Notes under the pieces: generated by a model
Told to the model about the DNA's origin: nothing
The model's database searches: none
Seen by the model: only the letters and a program-made list of their open reading frames with translations
Position numbers and translations under genes: made by a program
Part shown: piece after piece, positions 10,548-21,619 of the stretch
Layout of the letters: the number at the start of each line of letters is the position of its first letter
How positions within the stretch are numbered: the first letter of the stretch is position 1
Source of the DNA: Pyxicephalus adspersus
Lineage: Eukaryota > Chordata > Amphibia > Anura > Pyxicephalidae
NCBI RefSeq assembly: GCF_032062135.1
Contig: NC_092860.1
Coordinates: 64,248,825-64,312,824, forward strand
DNA: 64,000 nucleotides
Reading direction: 5' to 3'

Positions 10548-10699
10548 ATGTGTGTGTGCAATGCTGACAATTGAAAATGTCTCTCTATGCTAAATACTAG
10601 AAATCAAAATTTGATTCGCCTAGTGAAAAGAACCAGTCTTATGGGTAGAAAAAAAAAAAAAAAGGACAAACGAGGTTGTGAGTTTGGACCCCTTGTTTG

Positions 10700-11190
10700 T
10701 GTTACACTTACATTGTCAAGTCAGGTTAAAAAATACATAAGTCAATAAAGTTCAACCGTTAGGAAAATAAACATATCTCAGATATAAAACCCTATGGCCA
10801 TAGTTGATCCAGAGGAAGACAAAAAACCCTGGTACACTTTGCTCTAACAGGGGAAAAAATTCTTCCTGATTTCATGAGGCAATTGGATGTTTCCTGGATC
10901 AATAGTCTCTGTTATCTATACTTTAAAGCTTTAATACCCAGTTATATTCTGTGCTTCTAAAAAAGCATCCAGATTTTTCTTAAAGCAATCTATAGTAGTT
11001 GCTGAAGTTCCTGAGGGAGCCTATTCTACATTTTCACAGACCTTATAGTGAGGAATCCCTTCTTTACCCGGAGTTTAAACTTATTTTCCTCCATACACAA
11101 AGAGTGCTCTCTTGTTCTTTGTAACGATCTTAAAGTTAATAGTTGGGAAGAGAGTTCTGTATATGGACCATTTGTATATTAAACAACAAG
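10700..11190 (-). mobile_element. CR1/L2-like LINE 3' fragment
   Basis: Matches the 3' part of the larger LINE at 54616-56663 (for example AAATAAACATATC, CAGATATAAAACCCTAT, GGTTATATTCTGTGCTTCTA-type blocks, TTTTCACAGACCTTA). Strand is inferred from the better preserved copy. No usable frame remains. Confidence 0.75.
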
Positions 11191-11199
11191 TTTCCATGC

Positions 11200-12575
11200 A
11201 AAACAATATATCGCTTTTGACATAAAAATACTGATATAATTAGACCACCAGGGAGGTTAAAACCATTTGCACATGAAAATCAATGACTACATTGAAAATA
11301 GAATGGAAATAAATCAGCATGGAAACTTTTTCAAACCTAGACTTCAGGTGAAGAAGTCATGGAATATAATCTCTTGACAGTTGCGTGGCCAATGCACTAT
11401 GAGCAGGTTACATAAACAAAAGGTGCTCATTTAAGTAAAAAGCTACTTCTAGACATGAGAAATTGGAGCCAATGGTTCTAAAGGAAATGAAGCCACAAGA
11501 AATTCAAGATGGGATTCAGGGTTTGGAGAGTTATGATGATGTTTCAGAAGACATATATATGACTAAATATGAATAAATGTTAATTTTTTTTGTTCAAGAA
11601 TAAATGTCAATTATTGTTCCTGAAAAAAAAGCATCCCCTGAAAATAAGCTCCAGTGCATTATTTGGAGCCAAAATTAATATGACACTGTCCTATTTTGGG
11701 GGAAACAGGGTATTAAGAATTGTATTTATGAATGATTGTTTTCCATTTGATGTTTGTAGTTCAGAAACATTAGTGCATTACCTTACCATTGAAACTTCTT
11801 TGAAAGTCTAAGTATATTGAAAATGTATTCATTTCACATTGTGGTGATATTTATTGTTAAAGGGTTTACACATTGTAGACCATCTGGTAATTTGTTGTAA
11901 ACAAAGGGGATACACTAATATGAAAATTGGGACAACTCAGTATGCCTTATATGGGTGAATGGAACAGAACTGAACATTATGACTTCTTGGTAAATATTAA
12001 GGGTAAACCTTTTGAATAACCAACACTATAAATGAGTTGATTGTATTTACTAAATTGTAATTTTTTTGTTTATTTTTTTTCTTTTTTCTCCCGTCTCTTC
12101 CTAAAAATACAATAGATGTCATATTATTCATTTATGAAAGTTGATCCTTCTGATAAAGCCAAAGGGTGAAACACATAAAGGATTCAAACTTTAAGGACCT
12201 TAAATTCAGAGGCATAAATATATTATGGAAAAAAAATTTCTTGGATAGCCGGATGTAGCGCAATGTTCTTCTTGTAATGCTTTATACAATTTTGATAAAA
12301 AATACATTTTATGATTTTTAGCTGGATAGAATAAATTTATGTATGGTCCCTATAAAAATCCAAAATTTTAAAATTAGGTTAGAATTGATAATATAGGGAT
12401 GTGGTACCTGAAGTTTATTTCCCACTTAACATTAAACCCCTTTCTTTAATAAATGTTGAACTGAAAATGTATGCAAAGACTGAAATTTTAAATTCCTTCC
12501 ATGATTCAAATTGTTTTTCACTGAAACACACACAATTGTCTTATTGGAACTGTCTTTCCTACTGCCAAGAAGGAA
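11200..12575. other. no gene recognised
   Basis: AT-rich DNA with scattered short frames, none with recognisable motifs. T runs near 12061-12090 and 11584. I see nothing further that I can support. Confidence 0.4.
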
Positions 12576-12580
12576 AATTC

Positions 12581-12655
12581 ATATTTTCTTGCTTTCAATA
12601 GATGCTGAGAAGGCATTCAAATGCCTGAACTGGAATGACTTACAGTACCCTACAG
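12581..12655 (+). pseudogene. L1 ORF2 reverse transcriptase scrap
   Basis: One frame reads LLSIDAEKAFKCLNWNDLQY, the RT block normally ISIDAEKAFDRVEWPYL in vertebrate L1, with the Asp of the block present (SIDAEKAF). Only about 25 residues can be recognised, and the surrounding sequence is not clearly L1. Confidence 0.6.
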
Positions 12656-13136
12656 CAAGAATCCCCTGGTCCATGGTACTCTTTCCAAGGTGGTCCATAT
12701 TAGTAATCGCACTGACTTGTGATTGCATGAAGCAGGATGTAAAGTATTAACAAATAATGTATTTGTTTTCTGCCAATTATAAATGTTCAGCAAATTCATA
12801 TGCACAGCTGACTGAACAGTCAAAGTAGACACAGCAAGCCCATTTTTATTAAAAACTGTTTTGAATGTTAGCAATGATGGTCAAATTTGTTCATGTTTCA
12901 CCTTGATCTGTTTCACTGAAATCTACTTGCTAGGAGGATGCTCCCAAAAGTCCTCAAGAATTGAGCTAAGTTATTTTTACATTTTATTTTTCAGATTGTT
13001 TTATGACTAAATTGGTACCAATGAATTGACGCAAATGTTACAACATCACTTCAGGTAAATGAGTATAATTTGGACTGTGAAGAAGAAAGTAAAAGGTTTG
13101 CTAAAGGAACACATAGCACACATCTACCAAAACAAT

Positions 13137-13345
13137 TAGGCTACGTACACACGTCAGATGATTCTCATCCGATTCTCGCTTTAGGATGTGGATAGTATCG
13201 GATGAGAATCTGATGTGTAGAGCCGTTGCTGTCATTCATGGATCCATACTGGCAGATCCACTAACAACAAATGACTGCGATGCAAATGAAGAGGAGAGAG
13301 CGCAGCAGGGTGCCACTCACTCTCCCCCCTCCCCTCTCCATAGAG
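13137..13345. mobile_element. TACGTACACAC-type MITE, truncated copy
   Basis: Starts TAGGCTACGTACACACGTC, then an inverted pair TCTCATCCGAT / ATCGGATGAGA, then the block CCCCTCCCCTCTCCATAGAG. It shares these with the copies at 39853-40176 and about 43313-43605. The 3' terminal repeat is not found, so this copy is truncated. Confidence 0.7.
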
Positions 13346-14258
13346 CTTGTTAATGCATATTTCAGTCCTTTTGGATTGAAGAGAGATTGAAGTTGTTGTA
13401 AGCCAATCTCATTTTTTAATGTGAAGAACCTTAAAAAGAGTTAACTGGGGGGGCGTGGCTTGGCGGTCTCAGAGAATGGCTATGTAAGTCCTTAGTTCCG
13501 TCGGCACCGGCTTCTTTATTCAGCTTGCGGGCACCCTACTAAACCAGAGATGGGCAAAGCGAAGAAGCTTAAAGTGGGGAGGCTTCCCCCCACCCCTGCA
13601 CAGCAGCAACCCACTTCTCAGCCCTCGATTAGGGCTTTTATCGGGAACGATCCGGTGGCTTCACAGCCTCAGAAGATGGCGCCGGCCCGTGCGGAGGATT
13701 CTTCTGAAACGCGCCAGACTGAGGCAGCAGTGGTCTGAACCGGCATATGGAACGGAGGAAGACAACACAGGAGTGAGTCTTTATCCTTCTTCAGGAGACT
13801 CAATCTCCTCAGGGACACACAAGGCTGGGGGGATCTCTTACTCTCCTGAGGGCCCTTATACCCCCATGGATGATACCTTGCCGGCAGCATTTAGACCTTG
13901 GGCTGTCCCCTCTCCTATAGGGAGGACAACCCAAGACCCCCATGATTCAAAAATTTCTGGTTCCCCCGGGCTGAGCAGGGAGGAATTCCCCCCTTGGGCC
14001 CCCCTTCACAAGCATTTCGTCACTCTGCAGGGAATCCCACTGCTGGATTGTGTACAGCAGTAGCCCCCCCTAAGTGCCATCAGCAAAGGCCCGGTCTAGT
14101 GGCTGATGAGCTGAGCCCTCCATGGCAACACTACCTGCAAGTGTTGCCCACCAAAGTGGACTTTCAGCAGCTAATACCAGAAGTACAAGTACAGGGGATG
14201 CAACTGCAAGTCTTGGGACTATCACTTGAAAATAAGGGATCTTTATCGTCATTTAGAG

Positions 14259-14644
14259 CAGCGGTCCCCAACCTTTTTGGCCCCAGGGACCGGTTTCACG
14301 GAAGGAAATTTCTCTGAGGACCGGGGGGGGGGGTGCATAGAGAGAAAAGAGAAGACATACTCTGGCGTCTTCTCTTTATTCTCTGTGCACCTCTGCTGCT
14401 TCAAAGCGATCACATGACATCTGACAGCCAATCGAGCTGAATGTCATGTGCTCGCATTGCTTGTACACAGACTACTGTGTACATTTACCGGCATCTCATA
14501 CAAACACCGCTGCGGACCACTTCCGGTCCGCGGATGGTGGTTGGGTGCCGCTTCGTTTTCAATAATGGATCATGTACTCGCGGCCCACTGAAAACACCGC
14601 CGCGGACTGGTAGTGGGCCGCGGCCCGGTGGTTGGGGACCGCTG
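14259..14644. mobile_element. hAT MITE with exact 8-bp target duplication
   Basis: Ends CAGCGGTCCCCAACC (14259) and GGTTGGGGACCGCTG (14644) form a 15-bp perfect inverted repeat. The flanks ATTTAGAG at 14251-14258 and 14645-14652 are identical. 386 bp, with internal GGACCGG/CCGCGG blocks, non-coding. Inserted in L1 ORF1. Confidence 0.93.
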
Positions 14645-14662
14645 ATTTAGAGGATATGGATA

Positions 14663-15789
14663 TTAACCACCTGAGCGTTACACTGAGGTCTAGATTTCTG
14701 TACCAAAAGTGATCCACTGTTTTTCATGAAATTTTTTTTTTAAATTGTAGACTTGTAACTTACAGAAATATGTCCGAACAGGGGTTCTAGTAGATAATAT
14801 GAATATAAAAAATGTATTTACTTTTATTTTTTTTTATTTTTTTGTATTGGATTGGATACCGGAGTTTGTATTCAATTCAATACAAAATGAGCGTTTGAAT
14901 TTACCAGTTATGTACTTTGTATTAATTTTATATTATTTTGTATTGGACTGGATACGCAAGTTTGTATCCAATGAAATACAAAATATTAAATTTGAATTTC
15001 CAAGTTATTTACTTTTTTTTTATTTTTTGTATTGGATTGGATACGCAAGTTTGTATCCAATCAAATACAAAATATAAATTTGAATTTCCAAGTTATTTAC
15101 TTTTATTTTATTTTTTTTTATTTTTTGTATTGGATTGGATACGCAAGTTTGTATCCAATCAAATACAAAAGATAAATTTGAATTTCCAAGTTATTTACTT
15201 TTATTTTATTTTTTGTATTGGATTGGATACAGGAGTTTGTATTCAATCCAATACAAAATGACAGTTTGAATTTACCAATTACAAACTTTGTATTTATTTG
15301 AATTATTTTGTATTGGATTGAATACAGGAGTTTGTATTGAATCCAATACAAAATGAATGAATGAGTTTCTATTTGAATTTCCCGCACACGCGCTGACGTC
15401 ATCACTCACGCAAGGAGGAGCCGTCCGGTTTTTTTTCTCCGCCGGACGGCTTCTCCCTTCAGAGATCATCCGGCGCTGGACGAAGACGGACGTGGACGAT
15501 CAGCGGGACCAGGTAAGATGCCGGCCGGTATCTTGTGTTCAGCCGGCCGGCGGCCGGCATCTTACTGGTCCCGCTGGCACCCGACGCTGGAGAGGGAGAT
15601 CGACGGACGACGATGGACGGAGGACGACGCTGGAATAGGAAAACGACGCTGGAATCCTTACCTCCATGGTCCCGCTGGATGTGCACAGCGGGACCATGGA
15701 GGTAAGGCTGTGACAAAATTACGGGGTTAACCATCCTAGCAATTTTTTTTTGCCCGACCTTCGTACGGGCATACCGGCTAGGTGGTTAA
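14663..15789 (+). mobile_element. TTAA-flanked MITE, copy 2, internally expanded
   Basis: Bounded by TTAACCACCTGAGCG at 14663 and CGGCTAGGTGGTTAA ending at 15789, i.e. TTAA duplications plus short inverted ends. It has six hairpin units (14842-15390) and two long GC-rich hairpins (15501-15576, 15656-15707). Inserted in L1 ORF1 only 18 bp from the hAT MITE. Confidence 0.85.
14842..15390 (+). repeat. six-unit array of a ~90-bp hairpin repeat
   Basis: Units start with TTGTATTGGA at 14842, 14938, 15027, 15125, 15213 and 15308 (spacing 96, 89, 98, 88, 95). Each contains an inverted pair TTGTATTGGATTGGATAC ... GTATCCAATCAAATACAA and a TTTGAATTTCC tail. Sister elements at 4686, 25706 and 45472 have one unit each. 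Confidence 0.88.
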
Positions 15790-16389
15790 GGGTCGCAGGA
15801 ATAACAAATAGGGTCTGTGGCTTTCCAGAGGCTATCCAAAATTCAGATTTGAAGTTGGTGCCACAAGACTTCTAATCGTCTTCTGGGTTGCCCATCTTCA
15901 CAAGAGATCGGAATACTCGTGGCCTATGGAGCCTTGCGGCAACCTGCTTCGGCCATGAGACCACGGGATGTCTTTTATCACATTGCCGATGCAGCGTTGA
16001 AAGATGAAATCATGGCCGCTGCAAGAAATATGCATAATCTAGAGTTTGATGGGGCTCCTTTGCAGCTTTTCCAAAATGTATCTTGGCACACCTTGCAACA
16101 AAGGTGCCTTTTACAACCACTTCTTACTACCCTTCAGGATAATCGTATCCCCTACAGATGGAGTTTCCCGTTAAGCCTGACAGCACGCCATGATGGGAAT
16201 TCTGCTGTCCTACGCTACCCGGAGGACTTGCCTGCTTTTTGTCAGGATTTGGGCATCGCTATGCCTAGGCTTCCGGGATGGGAGCCTGAAGACCCTCTGG
16301 CCCCCTTGCCCCCACCTTGGCAGGTGGCTACGTCTAGGAAAAGACTCAGACACAGGGTTCGGTGCCTTCTAAGTGCCTAGTGTGTTGCT

Positions 16390-16840
16390 ATCGTTTCATT
16401 TCAGAGATGGATGCTGTAACCAACCAAACAAATATACAAATATATTATCAAACCATAAAGGAAGAGTAAAGCATTACATATAAAAGACAATGACGGAGCA
16501 TAGCAATACACTTTACTATCCCTGGTGTATAAAAACATCTGACAATATTGTGCAGCCATCAAGTATATTGAACATCCTTAAGAAAACATCTTCCTGAAAA
16601 AAAAGATCACATTCAATCTCAGTTCCGTTGGTCACCAGTTTTTAGTAATTAATTGAAGGGAGTAGAAAAGAGAAAAGAAGAAAACGAAGAAATAGAATAG
16701 AAAAGGAAATAGGCTAGAGCAAGAGAAATAAGAGGAGGGGAGTGGGGGACTAAAGCAGGGTGGGGGGTTAAGTAAGGTGGGAAGGGGGGGGTTTATGTGG
16801 ATATGCCCATGAAGCACTAGGAACCTAAACCGGAGGATGG
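16390..16840. other. junction between two L1 elements; no gene
   Basis: A-rich DNA followed by a purine-rich, GGGGG-containing tract on the plus strand (16675-16800). It probably includes the 3'UTR of the minus-strand L1. No recognisable frame. Confidence 0.45.
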
Positions 16841-16847
16841 AGTAATC

Positions 16848-18727
16848 TTATATAGTCTGCCAAACATATACAGTCGTCCCAGTAAAACAAGGAGGTTTAG
16901 CCCTTGATTTCATAATCTCTTCCATAAATTGTGTATCGTTCACCCTGGAAATCCATTGCTGTATAGTAGGAGGAGCAGATTGCTTCCATATTGGTGGGAT
17001 ACACGCCTTGGCTGCGTTTAGTAGGTGGCGTAGCAAAGAGGTTAATAGCGTTTCCTCCACAGTGTCGACACATGAATCAGGGCGAGCTCCGGTTTATCGG
17101 TGGAGATTTCTGTTAGTCTCAAAATGATCTCTGCCACATCTGACCAGAACGGGGTCAGAGCAGGACAGCTCCAGAAAATGTGTAATAAAGTGCCAGTGTG
17201 CTGCCTGCACCTCCAGCAAATCGGATTTGTATGTGGATAAATTTTTGTTAAACAGTCTGGAGTCCTATACCATAGTGTAGCATGCTGTCCTTTTGGTCAT
17301 TCGTAAATTGAATGTTAAGGTCTCTCTCCCATTTAGTTATGAAAGGTGGGTCCGGGGTAACACGGAACTCCAACTGCAATTTTTATACATATGAAAGCAC
17401 CCCTCTTAGTGGGTAAGGACGTAAGGATCTGTATCATATACTCCCAATTCACTCGGTTAAACATCTTTTCTGCGTCAGCCGAGAAAATCAAAGAAGGAAT
17501 TTTGTGTGTGGTGGCATGATGTATCAGATTCAGCGTTCTAGTGGTGTTATCTCTTGCCTTCCTCAAAGGAAGAAACCTGCTTTGGTCTGAGTGTATGAGG
17601 TTTTGGAGTATGGGTGCCAATCTACACACTAGGATACTGGAAAACAGCTTGACATCACAGTTCAACAGCGATATCAGTTGGTAACTTGCACAAAATTTAG
17701 CATCTTTATCTGGCTTAAGTATAACTGTTATGTGAGCATTGGAAGAGTCGGCCAGTAAGGGGTAGTCTGGTGAGAGCGCATTAATTGCGGTTAGAAAAGG
17801 GCATGTAAGCTGAGGCAGAAATTATTTTTCAATATGCCAATGTGAACCCATCGGGGCCCGGAGCCTTTCCTGTGGGTGCTTGTAGTGCAGTATGGCTGAT
17901 GGGAGCATCAAGTACGCTTAGAGCTTCCTCCGGGATCCTAGAAATGCAAAAGGTATGTAAGTAGTCCTGAACACTCGCAACAACAGAGTCCGACAAGACA
18001 CAAAAGCACAAGCCCTCATTGTCCTTATTGCTCGTGCCAGTGCCCTCCCACATTTATTGCTATATTCATGGAAGAAGGCCCTACATTTATCAAGCTGAGA
18101 CATAGCCTTGGAACAGCACTGTAGATTGATTTTCTCTCTCAAGGCCAGTAGCTGGGCCTCCATTTCCGCCTAGTGACCTCGCTTGTGTCTGGACTCTACG
18201 GCGTGTAGAACCTGAAATAATTGTGTTAATTGTAACTGACGCTCTTTTTTGAGCCTATGGCCCAGCTGTATCAGTATACCTCGCATATACCACTTGTGTG
18301 CCTGCCAAATGGTTAAAGGACTGGATACAGATACCCCATTTCTATCAAAGAAATCTATAATCTCCTTCTCTAAATAGGGACCAAAGTTTTCTGAAGCCAG
18401 GAGTGATTCGTTGAGGCGCCAAGTGCCTCTCTTGGAAGAAGAAATGTCTGAGAACAGTGTAATTGAGATCAGGGCATGGTCTGAAAAGGTAATGTTACCT
18501 ATCTTGGAGTCTTGTACTAGGGGGGTAGTATCATGTTTCACCAGAAGAAAATCTATATGTGAGTAGGTTTTGTTGACCGGGGAATGGAAGGTGTAGTCAC
18601 GTTCATTAGGGTGCTGTATTCTCCAAACATCCGTAAGCTGTATTCCGATATAGGGAGGGGGAAAGCACCAACAAAGATACATTATGTTAGGTATTGAACA
18701 ACATATAAATATATCTCTGTTGTGCAA
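16848..18727 (-). pseudogene. L1 ORF2 remnants (endonuclease end, RT, C-terminus)
   Basis: 18727-18170 reads DVWRIQHPNERDYTFHSP, YSHIDFLLV and TFSDHALISITL, the C-terminal blocks of the L1 APE-type endonuclease (SDH triad). 18053-17829 contains GKAPGPDGF, the RT entry motif. 17665-17333 contains SRFLPLRKARDNTTR and FSADAEKMFNRVNWEY (RT). 17060-16848 is the C-terminal region. Stops and frameshifts separate all pieces, and the YxDD box is not in an intact frame. Confidence 0.8.
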
Positions 18728-18907
18728 AGACAGTAGACCGTGCGTCCCCTTCAGAGGCGGTATAGAGGCCGATGGTGTTCTAAGTGGCAGCAGACCACAG
18801 TGAAGTGGTTATTCCTGCAACAAGATCAGCACCACTGGCAATTCTGATTAGGCCCTCCATCCAAGGGCACTGTCACAGAGACCCCATCCACCATAGGTAT
18901 ACCAGCC

Positions 18908-18917
18908 AATCAAAAAA

Positions 18918-18962
<45 letters not shown>
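18908..18962. repeat. A run followed by (TA)n
   Basis: About 26 A followed by an alternating AT tract. This could be the tail of a retrotransposed sequence lying at about 18740-18907. Confidence 0.85.
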
Positions 18963-18967
<5 letters not shown>

Positions 18968-19079
18968 GACACTATCGTAAACATTGAACATCAAAATATT
19001 TAGTTATATAGAAAAAAGGAGTATGAAATATATTAGCCACAGAAGAACTATTTGGAAAGTGGAAAGGGGGTGGGCGATT

Positions 19080-19547
19080 TCCTATACTAGTGGCACACGA
19101 ACCACTATCTAATGATCTCCGGGTGATGCGAGCAGCTGCAGTAAATTCCGGGGGTGATGCCAGCAGGAAATCGCCGCTGGCATCACCCCCGGAATTTACT
19201 ATTGGTGATCGCATCTGCAGTTAGATGTGATGCATTATGCAGAAATCCTGCATGGTGCATAGCATCTAACTGCAGATGCGAGCAGCAGGGTGGCGGGGAT
19301 CCTTTTAAATGCCCGGGCGGCATTTAAAAGCAGATTATTCTGTAATGTGCTTTTAAATTTCCCGCCCGGCCACGCCCCCCGACGGAGAGGCGCCCCGGCA
19401 TTACAGCGGGTTCGTCCGATCGTCGCTGGAGCGCGGGGTTGAGGTAAGGGGGACCACCAAAGTTACCCCGAGTGTGACTCGGGGTTACTGCTTTTTGCTA
19501 GTTTTTTCCACCCCGAGTCACACTCGGGATTACCGCCAGAAGGTTAA
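19080..19547. mobile_element. palindrome-rich element ending in a TTAA-family 3' end
   Basis: Contains a perfect 23-bp inverted repeat (19142-19164 / 19176-19198, 11-bp loop), a second large palindrome around GCATCTGCAGTTAGATG (19211-19285), a TTTTAAATGCC/GGCATTTAAAA pair, and ends CCCGAGTCACACTCGGGATTACCGCCAGAAGGTTAA. The last part is the 3' terminus of the TTAA family, so this is probably a rearranged copy. Confidence 0.65.
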
Positions 19548-19550
19548 AAA

Positions 19551-20340
19551 AATATAGGCATCTTAAACAAAGAAAATAAAATAAAGTGGCAAAGTTGGTC
19601 TGTTGGACATCAAATAGATCTTGAGCAGCCCTTTGATAGTGTGAGATATATATAGTTTCAGGCAGCATTATAGATACTGTATGCGCGCTAAGAAGTGCAG
19701 TAAACCCCACAGCAGTAAAAGCAAAAATTATCGGATGAAATCCCTTCAAGGGACTTATCCATAGATAAAGAGCAGCAATCCAATTATATACACAATAAGG
19801 GGCATTCCAGAGCAGCACAGCCCATTCATGTGGCATATACCTATGCTGTGTAAAAGCATCAACTGCCCCCAAAAGGGAGATATATGGTCAAATAATAGTC
19901 AGAGTGACCGCATGCCGCATAGAAATAGTTAGCACCATAGCACTAGCCACAGCCTCAGATAGATCCAGGGAGTCCCGCTGTTCAAAGGTACAGGCAGTCA
20001 CCTTTCCATGAAGTAGAGAGTTATTCAACAGACATTTGTCAGGAAGACCCAGCATTTCTCCATAGAAAAAAATTGCAGTTAAAATAGCTCAAACAAGCAG
20101 GGTCTCAAATATTACGGATCACTTATACAGACCAGCAGACCCACCAGGAAGGAGCCTGTGAGGTACAAGACATAGTGGACATCCTGTTCAAACCAGCGTG
20201 ACATTTTGAGAATAGTGAGATTCCAAACAGCGTAGTACAATCTAACAGTTCAGTACACAATCATCAGTGTGAAAAACAAAACAAAAAAAACACATGACTC
20301 AGGAGGTCTGTAAAATTAGCAATTAGCATAGGGGTGGTAA
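19551..20340. other. unclassified sequence within the minus-strand L1
   Basis: A 124-codon minus frame (19872-19498) shows no similarity I can name. The expected L1 endonuclease start (QETH motif) is not found here, so this stretch is probably inserted or very diverged. Confidence 0.35.
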
Positions 20341-20350
20341 TCAAGCCCCA

Positions 20351-21330
20351 TTAGACATGGGCCCTGATCTGCTCCGTATATCCACTGAATAGTTGCGCAT
20401 AGACCTCCGGGGAGTATCTCTCCTGCGGTTCCACTGCAGAGAGGCCGCCTCTTCTGTAGGGAGATCCAGCCAGTTTGGTAAAACAATAGGCTCTACCCCA
20501 ACATGGAAAACAGTGCTGGAAGTTGCGTATGGCGATGAAGTGCAAATGTTTCACTACCCTTCGTGATCAACACATGAAACGGGTGACCCCCATCTATAAA
20601 AGGCTCCAGCAGAACGAATCAACTCAAGTAATGGGCCCAGTATGCAGCACATGAGTAAGGTTTGCGCTGAGACATCTGGTAACAATTGTATACTTGCTCC
20701 ATCAAAATGTACAGGGCTGTGACACCATGCTTTCCTTAGTATTTCCTCTTTCAAATTGTAATAGTGAACACGACATAAAGCATGGTTAGGGAGGTTGGAG
20801 TGCCGGTCTTTGACACTGCGTACTATGCGCACACAGTCAAGTTCAATGGCCGTGTCTAGTGGGCGATTAAGAAGCGTGTTAAAGATTGCTGTCACAGTGG
20901 CACGTAAATCAGCATTAGCCGTAGCATTCGGGGGGACCTCTGAGGCGCACATTGTTGCAGCGACTACAATTTTCTAAGTCGTCAGTATAGAGCAGCAGGG
21001 AGGTAAGTTGTGATTTGACTTCACCTATAGCAGACATAGAAGTTGTACTGTGTTAGTGGAAGTCTCTAATACAGTGACCCTGGATTCAACAACTGCCACC
21101 TTCTCCTCCTGTGTCCAGCTCCTTGCAAATGGAACTTTCAAATCTAGAAACCATGGCTCTAAATCACTGAGTTTAGGCAGGGATGTGAACATCTCCTCCA
21201 GCTTGGTATGTGTAACATATGCCTGCTGTGCTGAGGTAGCTGGGCCAGGCTCTGAGTGATCATGTTCCTGGGACTCTTCATGGAACAGGGCTGGACTACC
21301 TGACAAACTAGGGGATGGCGGTCTTGCCAC
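20351..21330 (-). pseudogene. L1 ORF1 on the minus strand, frameshifted
   Basis: Start MARPPSPSLSGSPALFHEES at 21330, with coiled-coil-like residues up to 21025 (VAVVESRVTVLET). The RRM/CTD lies at 20952-20554 (DCVRIVRSVKD; PNHALCRVHYYNLKEEILRKAW; ALLELIRSAG-like; YRWGSPVS), and the C-terminal tail shifts frame to 20554-20351. Same order as the ORF1 at 13550. Confidence 0.72.
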
Positions 21331-21619
21331 TTGTTAGGCTCATTCCTGCTGTCCCCTTGCTGGTATTAGGGGGAGAAGGACGCTATATTGGGCACCACGT
21401 GCTATATTGGGCACCTGGTGAGCTATTAGAGGGGAAATAGCAGGTAAGAGCGTTGTTCTTACCCGCCCGCTTGGATTCCGGCGTCTTCCTCCAGCGCCGC
21501 ATGCGGTTTTCAGGTAGAGAGCTAAAGTGTGGAGGCTGCCCAGACTAGATACACAAGATGCAGCGCGAGCTCGGAAAGGAAGCTGCCTCACGCCACCATC
21601 GCATAGCCACGCCCCTTGG

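Larger units (their letters stand above)
13550..16380 (+). pseudogene. L1 ORF1 (RNA-binding chaperone), frameshifted and interrupted
   Basis: N-terminus MGKAKKLKVGRLPPTPAQQQ at 13550 is a typical frog L1 ORF1 start. A frameshift near 13690 moves the reading to 13689-14063. Coiled-coil material (VQVQGMQLQVLGLSLENKG, around 14186) and RDLYRHLEQR lead up to the first insertion. After both insertions the C-terminal domain follows at 15919-16380 (DVFYHIADAALKDEIMAAAR; RIPYRWSFPLSL; YPEDLPAFCQDL), which matches the L1 ORF1 RRM/CTD pattern. L1 ORF1 protein binds L1 RNA in trimers. This copy is dead. Confidence 0.8.
13447..16385 (+). mobile_element. L1 retrotransposon, 5' part with ORF1, carrying two insertions
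   Basis: A GGGGGGGCGTGGCTTGG 5' end (like the minus-strand L1 at about 21617), a short 5'UTR, then ORF1 from 13550. ORF1 is interrupted by a hAT MITE (14259-14644) and a TTAA element (14663-15789). It ends with ORF1 at about 16380, and no ORF2 follows in this orientation. Confidence 0.8.
16620..21617 (-). mobile_element. L1 retrotransposon on the minus strand, degraded
   Basis: The 5' end near 21617 reads CCAAGGGGCGTGGC on the minus strand. ORF1 pieces lie at 21330-20351, ORF2 pieces at 18727-16848. The region between (about 18780-20340) holds an A run with TA repeat, a palindrome-rich segment and unclassified DNA, so the ORF2 start is lost. It lies tail to tail with the plus-strand L1 ending at 16385. 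Confidence 0.75.

Noticed and set aside
13550..14063. A Pro/Ser-rich host gene starting MGKAKK
   Set aside because: Sequence and context (GGGGGGCGTGG 5' end, coiled coil, RRM/CTD downstream) fit L1 ORF1.
19498..19872. 124-codon minus frame as a membrane protein
   Set aside because: Hydrophobic content comes from AT-rich DNA within a degraded L1 and the TTAA-family end; no recognisable family.
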